DNA of 64,000 bases from Fluviicoccus sp. (GTDB taxonomy: Bacteria; Pseudomonadota; Gammaproteobacteria; Pseudomonadales; Moraxellaceae): NCBI RefSeq assembly GCF_030646115.1, contig NZ_JAUSMX010000027.1:229651-293650 (forward strand), in the 5' to 3' direction. The notes below the pieces were generated by a model. The model ran no database searches, had not been told where the DNA came from, and worked only from the letters and a program-made list of their open reading frames with translations. Made by a program: the position numbers and the translations under genes. This document shows positions 15,775 through 23,668 of this stretch, in pieces (positions within the stretch are counted from its first letter, which is position 1; the number at the start of each line of letters is the position of its first letter).

Positions 15775-18246
15775 TCAGGCCAGCAACTGCAACAACAGAT
15801 ACAGGGCAAACGCCGGACGCGATTGGCTGAAAACAGCCTCCCGCACCGGCTCTGGCCACAACAATGCCATGTCCGCCAGCAACTGCCGTGCAGCCGGCAG
15901 CTGCAGATGCCCCGCAAGCAATGTCATGGAGGCAGCGCTGGGTATAGTAGGCAGGAATTTACGCAGCAGGCCTTCCTCCGCAAATTCACCATAGGTATCC
16001 GGTTGCGCCAGCCAGCTGGCAAAAAGCGGTAAGGTCTTCGTTCCATTTTCCAGAATTCTCAACACCACTTCCGATTCGCTCCAGGGCAGAGCGGCCATAC
16101 TATGCAAGCGGATTGCCTGTGGCAGCGGGCAGGCACAGCTTTGCAGGAGGGCCAATATGGGCACTGCCGCCGCCGGTGCGGTCTGCAGCTTCTCCATCAG
16201 CAATGCTTCACACCAGTCCGCCTGCTCGGCAAACAGGTACTGCACCACGACAGCCATTTCCAGTTCGGTCTCCTGGGCAGGGGGGAGAATGTCTGCCCGC
16301 AATGCGGCATGCTCCGCCTCTGGCAGCAAGGCCAGCGCATGTCTCAGCACAGACAAGGCTTCGAGCAGGCTGCCCGGCTCCAAGGGATGAGGTGCGGTCA
16401 CAAAGTCACGGAGCTCCGGCATGAAAACCCTCAACGTCGCTTCTGCTCCCAGAACGGTCAGTGCCGCACGCATGACAATACCGGCTTGTTCGCAAAGCTG
16501 GACATGAATGCCATGCATTCGTGTCTTGGCCAGCAACTGCAGGGCTGTCCGAAAGATGGCCGACCACGAAGAGGGCTGGCTCAGTGGGCCAAGCTGTTGC
16601 GGATCGGACCCGTTCTCCAGCCATGCCTGCAAAGGCAGCCAGCCTACCGTCATGGGTTGCAAGTCGCGATAGGCAATGCCGTATTCGAGCTGCAGGGGTT
16701 GAAGCGTCAAGGTTTGTTCGGGCACATGCAGGCCGCGCACCACAGGCAGCAACGAGCGTGCCGCTTTACTCAAGGTCGGTATGGCGGGTGGCACAGACCC
16801 GGCCTTGGCTTTGATTCTTCCTGCGGTGCGTAAGGCGGACACCTGCGCGTCAAACTGAGCGGCAGCCGCCTGTGCGTCACCCAGCTGCTGCAGAACTGCC
16901 GCCATATCCTGAGGCACGCCATCGAGTACCTGCCGCAGGTGCGCACTCAAGACCCGCATCGCTTCATTTTGGTCACTGCGGTCAAATTCACGGCGGAATT
17001 CGAGCAACAGATTCTGCATGAACAACGGCCATTGCACGCAGCATACAGCCAATATATCCACCACCAGCGGATAGTGCATAAAGCGGCAGAGTGTCCGTAC
17101 AGCTCGAGCACTGCCCAAAGTCAGTAAATGCAGGCAGGTAGACCGGGCGTCTCGCCGCGCCGCGCTTTCATTCAGGTAGGGTTCGAATTTGCGCAGACAT
17201 GCGGTGAAAAGCCCTACGGAATCATCGTCGTGCAGGCGAAGCCACACAGCCTGCATGGCCTCGTCGTAGTGGCTGAACGTGTTTTCGTACAACCAGAGGT
17301 GATCGCCTGGCCGGCCAGCACAGTACAGCAATAGCGACGCATTGCTCCGCAGTGACTGGAAATTGCGGCGGTCGGCATAATCACCCAAATTGGCTTTCTG
17401 CTGTAACAGCGGCGCTATTTGCTGATATTCAAGCGTTAGTTCCTGACTCCAGTCGGACTCGGTCCCCAACAGATAGATACATAACGCCCGTAACCCGAAG
17501 TTGGCGTGTGGATGCTCGAAAGAATGCCGCAAGCAGTCGGCGGCGGCGGCTTGTTCGTGGTCGGGCAAGCTGGCCACTCCATGGCGCAACAGGTGCAGAA
17601 AAGGCATGAAGCTACGGTGGTCAATCACGTGCGTGTCCTGAAGGCGCTGCATCAGGGACAGCCAGACCGGCAAAAAACGCGCCGCCCCCAGTAGCAACAG
17701 TCCCGCCGTGGCCAGGCTGCGATACACCTCGAAGGAATTCGAAACGTAGAAGTTCCACGAGGTGGGGCTGGACAGGATCACCCATAACATCTCTTCCCAA
17801 GCGGCGGGGTCATCCAGCCAGACGGGTGCGGTACCTGGCTCGCCTGCAAGACGCTGTCTGACCAGCGTGTCCAGCTCGCGTACTTGCGATTCGACTGAAA
17901 AAAACAGCCGGTTCTGATAACCGTAAGCCAACACCAGCGCCTGCAATGACGGCTGATACGGTGCCACGGCTACACCACGCAATGGCGGCATGGCCGCCGT
18001 CAATTCGGCGGGCCAGGCTTCCGGCTGGGGGTTGGCCCTTGGGATTGGGAAAAGATAGCCCTTGCCGATTTTCTGACGCATCTGTTTCTGCAGGTCAGCT
18101 TGTGCTTGGACGGCGTTGTCGTAACGTTTGCGGCTGACCGTCCCTTCACTGCCGATACGACCATAGAGTGTGTGGAGCGTTTCACCCTGCTGTTCGATTT
18201 GCCAGAATTTACGGGTTGAAGCGGATACTTGGTATAAATAAGGCAT
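15775..18246 (-). CDS. WGR-domain protein, MolR-like
   Basis: The 823-aa protein begins with a WGR domain (about residues 4-75: YQVSASTRKFWQIEQ, TLYGRIGSEG, KRYDNAVQAQADLQKQM). WGR domains bind nucleic acid in PARPs and in the Escherichia coli MolR/YehI proteins. The remainder is a long, leucine-rich, alpha-helical repeat-like region without catalytic motifs. The gene follows the 18316-20205 gene by 69 nt on the same strand, so the two look like a unit. It ends 70 nt from the polA fragment at 15704, inside the stacked polA-end region. Function unknown; a DNA- or RNA-end sensing role is inference. Confidence 0.7.
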   Translation of the reverse strand: MPYLYQVSASTRKFWQIEQQGETLHTLYGRIGSEGTVSRKRYDNAVQAQADLQKQMRQKIGKGYLFPIPRANPQPEAWPAELTAAMPPLRGVAVAPYQPSLQALVLAYGYQNRLFFSVESQVRELDTLVRQRLAGEPGTAPVWLDDPAAWEEMLWVILSSPTSWNFYVSNSFEVYRSLATAGLLLLGAARFLPVWLSLMQRLQDTHVIDHRSFMPFLHLLRHGVASLPDHEQAAAADCLRHSFEHPHANFGLRALCIYLLGTESDWSQELTLEYQQIAPLLQQKANLGDYADRRNFQSLRSNASLLLYCAGRPGDHLWLYENTFSHYDEAMQAVWLRLHDDDSVGLFTACLRKFEPYLNESAARRDARSTCLHLLTLGSARAVRTLCRFMHYPLVVDILAVCCVQWPLFMQNLLLEFRREFDRSDQNEAMRVLSAHLRQVLDGVPQDMAAVLQQLGDAQAAAAQFDAQVSALRTAGRIKAKAGSVPPAIPTLSKAARSLLPVVRGLHVPEQTLTLQPLQLEYGIAYRDLQPMTVGWLPLQAWLENGSDPQQLGPLSQPSSWSAIFRTALQLLAKTRMHGIHVQLCEQAGIVMRAALTVLGAEATLRVFMPELRDFVTAPHPLEPGSLLEALSVLRHALALLPEAEHAALRADILPPAQETELEMAVVVQYLFAEQADWCEALLMEKLQTAPAAAVPILALLQSCACPLPQAIRLHSMAALPWSESEVVLRILENGTKTLPLFASWLAQPDTYGEFAEEGLLRKFLPTIPSAASMTLLAGHLQLPAARQLLADMALLWPEPVREAVFSQSRPAFALYLLLQLLA

Positions 18247-18315
18247 TATTCATCCCTGTTGGTTTGATGATAATGAGACGAGGGCGATCGGTTGTCTGGC
18301 GATAACTCTGTCACT

Positions 18316-20205
18316 TCAGACCGGTGCCGAGGTGGTGGGTAAAATCTGCTTGCGAACCCATTCCCATTCGATCTCATCCTCGTGCACCAGCAGGCGCACC
18401 TTGGCAAAAATCCGGTCGCTCCATTCGTGGATCAAAGGCCAGTACATGGCCTGCAGGTCAAGGTTTCGGCGCATAATGCCGAACAACTTGTCTTCATCAC
18501 CCCACACGCCAGGCTCAAAGCCAGTGAGTGTTCTGCCATCAGTTTCGATACGAACAGTTGGCCAACTGTCCAGTGCACTTAGCAAGCTGAGGCTGTACTC
18601 GTGATAGTCGCCACGCACATAAAGCCGGTCGCGGGTAAGGCGCACTCGATCGGCAAAGCTGCTCTGTTGCAGAACATACCTCAGCGAACCCATAAGCAAC
18701 TGGCGGAACAGCATTGGCGTGGCATCCTCCGCGCTGCTTTCCTCTACGGTCAAGGCGGCCATGCGCAGTCCTTCTGAATAAATGACCGGAGGTACTTGCC
18801 CCAGCGTCATGACCTCCTCACCTAAGCGGAATTGCAGGTTTGAAAAGTGCCGTGCGCTAACATGGAGGCGCACCGACCAGCCTGCTGCTAGTGTTTTGCT
18901 GTAGGGGCTATCGGGGTCTTCATTATTCAGTTTCTGCCAATAGAAGCGTTCCAGCAGACGATAACCGGCAAGGTGCTGTGCGGCGGTTTGTCCGGCCTCG
19001 GCAGGGGGCAGTCGGTACACCACGCGCCATGCCTGCTGGCCCTCGGTTACGCGGTGATCTATCAAGCACTGCCGCCAGCGTTCGGCCAGAGTATCATCGG
19101 GCTCCATGGCCGGATGCCAAAGCCACAGTGTGGATGCGACTGCAGGTGAATCCGCCGCTTTTCCGTCTACGTCGCACCATTGTCCGTTCAACCAGCGTAT
19201 TTGCCGTAGCGTTTCGCCATCCTGAACGCACCAGATACGCTCGCGCGCCAGATCATAGCCCAGACGTTGAGGGTCATCGAACAGCGCCAGCCAGCGGCTG
19301 CCCTGCCAGCAGCGCTGGCTGAGCGTGGCGCGCTCCATGGTGGCAAACAGTTCGGACAACTGATTGCGCATGGCACCGAGGCGGGTATCTACCGCACTGC
19401 GTGTCAGGGCATATTGCTTCCACAACTTGCGCGGCTCTTTGGTGATGGATTTGCCTTTGGCATCGACAAACTGCGGACGATAAAGATTGTCGCGCTGGTA
19501 GGTGAGGGTAGCGTCGTTGCCAAACCGGATCACCCACTGGCCTTGGGCATCAAACGGCGAGGCGAAAGGAAGTTCTTCGTACAGTAGATCGAGTTGGTCG
19601 GCGCTGAAGGGCTGTAATATGCCGTAGGTGAACTCTAAGACACTCTGTGTTTTCAGCCACAGCGTGGCCATGACGCCCGCACTGCCGAAGCCGGACAGAG
19701 TCCAGAAGCCGCCTTCGCTCACCAGTTCCGCTTTGCGAAACTTTCCGTCGAGGTCCAGCCGCCAGATATGCCCGTAATGCATCAGCCGCGCTACGGGCAT
19801 GGCCAGCAGTTCGGCCTCTCCCAGACTGGCCAGCCAGAGAAGTGCGCGGATCAGTGGCTGGTTGTTCTGCCACCACGGCGTAGCAAAGAGCTGGCCCTGT
19901 GTGACGATCATGTCCAGCCAGCGCGCCAGCGTCGAACTGAAATCCGCCATCACCGGCTCCGCCAGAATTCTCGCTTTTTTCAGCCAGGCCGGAGCCGGCG
20001 TCTTGCCCTTGCTGCCTGCACAGTGCAGCCATAGCGCGCACCAGGCCGCGCCCTGTTCGGCCGGCAAAGTGCGCAGTTCTGTTCGAACCTGTTTTTGCCA
20101 AGGAGAGGGCAGCGGCACGTAGCCCTGGCCAGTTTCGTCATAATCGCTGCAGGCGTAGCTGTCAAAACTGAACGGCAGATGGTCGGGGCTGAACGTAGCG
20201 GTCAT
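18316..20205 (-). CDS. Large protein of unknown function, partner of the WGR protein
   Basis: The 629-aa protein starts at the ATG of MTATFSPDHLPFSFDSYAC, which has AAGGA eight bases upstream. An in-frame TTG two codons earlier is less likely. There is no signal peptide or membrane segment. It is tryptophan-rich, with beta-strand-like sections (GQWVIRFGNDATLTYQRDN, WLNGQWCDVDGKA). MolR/YehI-type proteins combine a WGR domain with a DUF4132 region, so this could be the separated partner, but I cannot confirm DUF4132 by eye. First gene of the unit, transcribed toward the WGR gene. Confidence 0.6.
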   Translation of the reverse strand: MTATFSPDHLPFSFDSYACSDYDETGQGYVPLPSPWQKQVRTELRTLPAEQGAAWCALWLHCAGSKGKTPAPAWLKKARILAEPVMADFSSTLARWLDMIVTQGQLFATPWWQNNQPLIRALLWLASLGEAELLAMPVARLMHYGHIWRLDLDGKFRKAELVSEGGFWTLSGFGSAGVMATLWLKTQSVLEFTYGILQPFSADQLDLLYEELPFASPFDAQGQWVIRFGNDATLTYQRDNLYRPQFVDAKGKSITKEPRKLWKQYALTRSAVDTRLGAMRNQLSELFATMERATLSQRCWQGSRWLALFDDPQRLGYDLARERIWCVQDGETLRQIRWLNGQWCDVDGKAADSPAVASTLWLWHPAMEPDDTLAERWRQCLIDHRVTEGQQAWRVVYRLPPAEAGQTAAQHLAGYRLLERFYWQKLNNEDPDSPYSKTLAAGWSVRLHVSARHFSNLQFRLGEEVMTLGQVPPVIYSEGLRMAALTVEESSAEDATPMLFRQLLMGSLRYVLQQSSFADRVRLTRDRLYVRGDYHEYSLSLLSALDSWPTVRIETDGRTLTGFEPGVWGDEDKLFGIMRRNLDLQAMYWPLIHEWSDRIFAKVRLLVHEDEIEWEWVRKQILPTTSAPV

Positions 20206-20395
20206 GGGCAAAATCCTTGCGCATTATGGTATGAATGCCTGCAGGGCAAGCTAACGAATGTCTGAATATTGCCTTGCCTGTGCCACTGGAGACAAGAGGA
20301 GCAACAACCCGCCTGAATTTTAACTACTCCAGTTGCCCAGCCTTCCCGATCAGTAGCCCATCCAGTCCCGATAAATCGAAAATACCCGTCAAAAC

Positions 20396-20596
20396 TCAAC
20401 ACTCGGCAAACCAGTCCGAATAGGGCATTCCCGGATCAATCCGGCCATACTTCATCAGCCAAGCCTTCTCAAAACAGGAAATAGCCGATACCAGCACCTC
20501 ATCTTCCTGTTCAATTCGGTTAATTAACTCCGGTGAAAGCTTGCCCGGAATCTGGCTCACCCATCAATGCCAAATGTGAGTATCCAGCAAAATCAC
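20396..20596 (-). pseudogene. Truncated PIN-domain toxin with in-frame stop
   Basis: The frame starts with GTG, overlapping the antitoxin stop as GTGA, and reads VILLDTHIWH, then TGA, then WVSQIPGKLSPELINRIEQ and VSAISCFEKAWLMKYGRI before a final TGA. This is the N-terminal half of a type II PIN toxin (first Asp in LLDTH, then the S-A-I-S-x-x-E-like segment). It carries a nonsense codon at position 11 and has no C-terminal half. The 190 bp further left, up to the next gene, hold nothing recognisable. Confidence 0.8.
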
Positions 20597-20811
20597 GAAT
20601 TCATGCCCCAGTCTTCTGCCGACACTGATGACATCACATTCCTGGTTTCCTTCACCTTGCCTGCCAGCGGGGCAGGATGTTGCCGTCGAACTCTGGATTG
20701 CACCAGGGACGGCAACATCGACACAATCACCCGCACATGATCGAGAGGCTGAGCTTGATCCAGCAAGCGTAGTTGACCGTGTTCCAGAGTCGCTTCAGAA
20801 CGGTTCTGCAT
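20593..20811 (-). CDS. Antitoxin of a PIN-toxin pair (AF2212-like), possibly a remnant
   Basis: The 72-aa protein starts at MQNRSEATLEHGQLRLLDQ. The N-terminal beta-hairpin pattern (ATxEHGxLRLLxxxxLDHVRVIV) and the tail RRQHPAPLAGKVKE are typical of small antitoxins encoded directly before PIN toxins. The stop overlaps the GTG of the toxin remnant by 4 nt. It is shorter in the middle than usual relatives, and its toxin is broken, so it may no longer be selected. Its C-terminal tail resembles the extra tail on DarG at 21252. Confidence 0.6.
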   Translation of the reverse strand: MQNRSEATLEHGQLRLLDQAQPLDHVRVIVSMLPSLVQSRVRRQHPAPLAGKVKETRNVMSSVSAEDWGMNS

Positions 20812-20865
20812 TGTTTTCGTTCTCATGGACGTTATGGCCGAATATCAACTCGATTGAGTCTAAGC

Positions 20866-21070
20866 TTAGTGCGCCTCATCCCAATTCGACCCGACACCGA
20901 CTTCCACAAGCAGGGGAACCGCCAAGCTAGCCATCCCACTCATCGCCACCTTCAACATCGCACTCACCGACTCCACCTGATCCTCCCTCACCTCCAGCAC
21001 CAATTCATCATGCACCTGCATGAGCAGGGAGGCATCAAACTGCTGCAACTTCAACTGCACATCCACCGCA
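20866..21070 (-). pseudogene. polA 3'-end fragment, copy 2
   Basis: This encodes the last 68 or so codons of DNA polymerase I (from AVDVQLKLQQFDASLLMQ to NWDEAH, then TAA instead of TGA). By eye it is closer to the complete polA than copy 1 is. Homology ends at 21070, in the codons for AVD. The orientation matches polA. Short in-frame sequence upstream (MSNAPCFIMKS) is unrelated, so this is a displaced gene end. Confidence 0.9.
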
Positions 21071-21121
21071 GATTTCATGATGAAGCAAGGGGCATTGGAC
21101 ACGTTCTTTCAAATACTGATT

Positions 21122-21178
21122 AGAGGCTATAGCTTTGATTATAAATAACAAAGTCATACTATGTTTCTCATAGCCTCT
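21122..21178. repeat. Nested AT-rich inverted repeat
   Basis: The arms AGAGGCTAT and ATAGCCTCT pair perfectly. Inside them CTTTG and CAAAG can form a second short stem. It lies between the polA fragment and the end of darG, downstream of darG on the minus strand. It could be a terminator or a recombination scar. The rest of 21071-21251 holds nothing else recognisable. Confidence 0.5.
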
Positions 21179-21251
21179 TATAATCTCTCATCGTCCAGAA
21201 AAATCGACGGAGCTAAATTGAAGCTAAGTTCGCCGCCATGCGCCGCCAGCG

Positions 21252-22439
21252 CTACTGCAGCTTCCAGTCTTCAAGCGGCATAGAGTCCATAACATTCCCG
21301 CACTCCGTAACTCGCCCGACCAACGCCGCCGGCGGCTGCCGCTCTGGACAGGTAACAGCCACCTCATCACTCTTTCGGAAACTACCATCCGTCAAACGAT
21401 CCAACGCCAACTGAATCGCCCGATCATCAAACAACCGGCATTTCCGCTCCCCGGAACCCGCCGCCGGCCACTGCCGCAACCCCTCCCGAATCGACAGCAC
21501 ATCCGGCGAAACGCCCTCACGCACCAACAGCCAATCCACCGTCGCCAGCAACTCCATCCCGAACGGCGATTCAAAACCGTCAATCAACGCTGACGTCTGC
21601 TCCAGCGCATCCAGATACGGCTTGGCTTCCGTTTGCAAATAAGTCCGCAACTGCAGCTTGCGGCTATCGTCAAACCAGATCAGATCAACCGGCCTGGAAT
21701 CACTGATGCGCTTGTCGGCATGCAGATAACTGCCATCCAGGTTATGCAGCAGATGATCCAGCCGGTTGGCATAAGGGCCGTATTTATGCGCCAAAAATTG
21801 CAGGTCCAGCACCTTGTTGCCGGGCATCAAGCGGGAGATCGTGCGCTCCAGAAACCAGGCCAGCTTCTGGATTTCCAGCAAACTGCATTCCAGCCCCAAC
21901 ACCTCATACCGGCGCACCAGCTCGGCGATCAGCGCGCGGGCAGGGGTCAGCTCTTCCACACCGTTGCGCTTGGCAACATTCTGGTATTCGCGGGTTGGCT
22001 CATAGATCAGAATGTTGACGTCAAGATCGGCCAAAGCAGACTCAATGTGCGGACGCACTTCCGACCAGTTCAGGCCGCCATTGCCTGCGCCAAGCGGCGG
22101 TATGGCGATCGATTTCACCTGATGTTCCACTAGAAAACGCCGCAAATCAGACAGGCCTTCGGTGACCCAGACCAGTTGGGAGGGCGAACGCCAGTGCTGC
22201 TTGGTGGGAAAGTTGATGACCCAGCGCGGGCCGCCAAGTTCATGGACTTCGGTGACAAACATGCGGCCGGTTTTTACCTCGCCGGATTTGCAGGCTGCCG
22301 CATAGCGCCGGAAATTATCGGCAAACCGTTCCTTGAACATCAGCGCAATACCCTTGCCCATCACCCCGACAGTGTTGACGGTGTTGACGAGGGCTTCGAC
22401 ATCGGCTTCCAGCAGATTGCCCTGGGTATAAGTGATCAT
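21252..22439 (-). CDS. darG: DarG macrodomain antitoxin with extra C-terminal tail
   Basis: The 395-aa protein has an N-terminal macrodomain (residues 1-155), with [16 protein letters not shown] and [14 protein letters not shown] forming the ADP-ribose pocket. This domain removes ADP-ribose from thymidine in DNA. The C-terminal domain (about 160-345, [13 protein letters not shown] to [15 protein letters not shown]) is the DarT-binding part. It is followed by about 45 residues unusual for DarG, ending [14 protein letters not shown] and EDWKLQ, which resemble the tail of the small antitoxin at 20593. The start overlaps the darT stop by 1 nt (TAATG), so translation is coupled. Confidence 0.92.
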   Translation of the reverse strand: MITYTQGNLLEADVEALVNTVNTVGVMGKGIALMFKERFADNFRRYAAACKSGEVKTGRMFVTEVHELGGPRWVINFPTKQHWRSPSQLVWVTEGLSDLRRFLVEHQVKSIAIPPLGAGNGGLNWSEVRPHIESALADLDVNILIYEPTREYQNVAKRNGVEELTPARALIAELVRRYEVLGLECSLLEIQKLAWFLERTISRLMPGNKVLDLQFLAHKYGPYANRLDHLLHNLDGSYLHADKRISDSRPVDLIWFDDSRKLQLRTYLQTEAKPYLDALEQTSALIDGFESPFGMELLATVDWLLVREGVSPDVLSIREGLRQWPAAGSGERKCRLFDDRAIQLALDRLTDGSFRKSDEVAVTCPERQPPAALVGRVTECGNVMDSMPLEDWKLQ

Positions 22440-23083
22440 TAGAAATACAGTCCCGGTCGGGTGGTAACAGGCAGCTTCAAACCAGAAGTATTAATGAGCT
22501 GCTCCGCGAATTCTTTCTGTGTATCGGTATAGCACACGATGCCTTGAATGGCATGCATCGGACAATGCCAGTGGACTAATGCTTCTGCCTGATACCGCTC
22601 GAAACGCACCGGATCATCGGCGTCACGCCGGAAATCACGGCTTTGTAGCAACGGCCAGTCAATCCTGTCAAGGCTACTGGTATCGCTGTAATAATGAGCA
22701 TGATGGTAATAGGCGTGTGTGTCGGTGAACACGAACGGCAGGCCTTGGGCGGCAATGTGATGCAGGCTGCTGACAAGGATCAGCAATTCGTCCTTGTCTC
22801 GCCGGGTGACACCTCCGCGCCCGGTCAGAATGTTTCTCATCATCACCGACCATGGCGTGAAATAGAACGGGACGTAATCGTTCAGAACCCCGCCGGGCGG
22901 CACCGGAACAGGATGTCGGGCGCGCTTGCTGATCAACTCGCTGTTGCCGATGCTGATCCAGTCAGGCGACCGCGTGGCGCTATTGGCGCAGTGCAGGCCG
23001 TTTGCCAGCGTCCACGGCAGGTTGTCCCGGTGGATGATGCGCCATATCCGGGCCTTGTTCGGGTCGATAATTGAGGTGCTCAT
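22439..23083 (-). CDS. darT: DarT ADP-ribosyltransferase toxin
   Basis: The 214-aa protein has an N-terminal nucleotide-binding segment [19 protein letters not shown] and the [14 protein letters not shown] segment. The catalytic glutamate lies in RYQAEALV, and [11 protein letters not shown] follows. DarT transfers ADP-ribose from NAD to thymidine in single-stranded DNA and blocks replication. It works as a phage-defence toxin restrained by DarG, encoded next. The start overlaps the upstream DarT-like gene by 4 nt and the stop overlaps darG by 1 nt, so the three form a tight operon. Confidence 0.92.
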   Translation of the reverse strand: MSTSIIDPNKARIWRIIHRDNLPWTLANGLHCANSATRSPDWISIGNSELISKRARHPVPVPPGGVLNDYVPFYFTPWSVMMRNILTGRGGVTRRDKDELLILVSSLHHIAAQGLPFVFTDTHAYYHHAHYYSDTSSLDRIDWPLLQSRDFRRDADDPVRFERYQAEALVHWHCPMHAIQGIVCYTDTQKEFAEQLINTSGLKLPVTTRPGLYF

Positions 23084-23652
23084 CTTGTGAACATGTGGCG
23101 ATTAGAAATCACATTTATATTCAGTCCCCTAAGCTGTGCCATTTCCCAGACGATAGCTTTTATCTCATCATTTCGAACAAAAATAATAGCAAAATCCGTA
23201 GGGCGCACGATTCTTGGCGACAGGCACTCAGCCATGCAAATACTTTTGCATTCAGGGTCGTGATAGTCTCTCTGATTCATCACTTCCCAATCAATGGCGT
23301 TAAAGCCTGGTTCGTAATCGTGTAGTTCGAGCTCCTCATTTGATAACGGGTGTCTTGGAATAATCCTCCATTTTTGCCGTGCGGCAAAAAGGCGATTCAC
23401 CGTTATTAAAACAAACTCCTTATCAGGATGATCTGTTTGCACCCTGCCATCAAACGGATTGCGGGCAAACCAGTGGAAAGGAACGTGACTATCGAGGTTG
23501 TGTCTTCTGCGATGGTCAATGATTTCAGGGTCTGCTATGTCATGAAACCTATCAAGCTGGTTTCTTGGTAACAAGCCAGTGTTCAGAATTGACTCCAGAT
23601 TTTCTAAGTCTGTTAAGTGGTAGAGCAGTTGCTGTGTCCGGATGTCAGTCAT
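23080..23652 (-). CDS. Second DarT-like (DUF4433-type) ADP-ribosyltransferase
   Basis: The 190-aa protein starts at MTDIRTQQLLYHLTD. The frame is also open from within polA through an ATG reading MRRIDGDADK, so a slightly longer product is possible. YHLTDLENLESILNTGLL is the N-terminal ADP-ribosyltransferase strand and helix, VPFHWFARNPFDGRV corresponds to the FYF/R region, and CMAECLSPRIV places a Glu where DarT has its catalytic A-E. It differs strongly from the adjacent darT, so it is not a recent duplicate. It starts 16 nt after the polA stop and may be cotranscribed with polA. Confidence 0.75.
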   Translation of the reverse strand: MTDIRTQQLLYHLTDLENLESILNTGLLPRNQLDRFHDIADPEIIDHRRRHNLDSHVPFHWFARNPFDGRVQTDHPDKEFVLITVNRLFAARQKWRIIPRHPLSNEELELHDYEPGFNAIDWEVMNQRDYHDPECKSICMAECLSPRIVRPTDFAIIFVRNDEIKAIVWEMAQLRGLNINVISNRHMFTR

Positions 23653-23668
23653 TTTGTCTGCATCTCCA

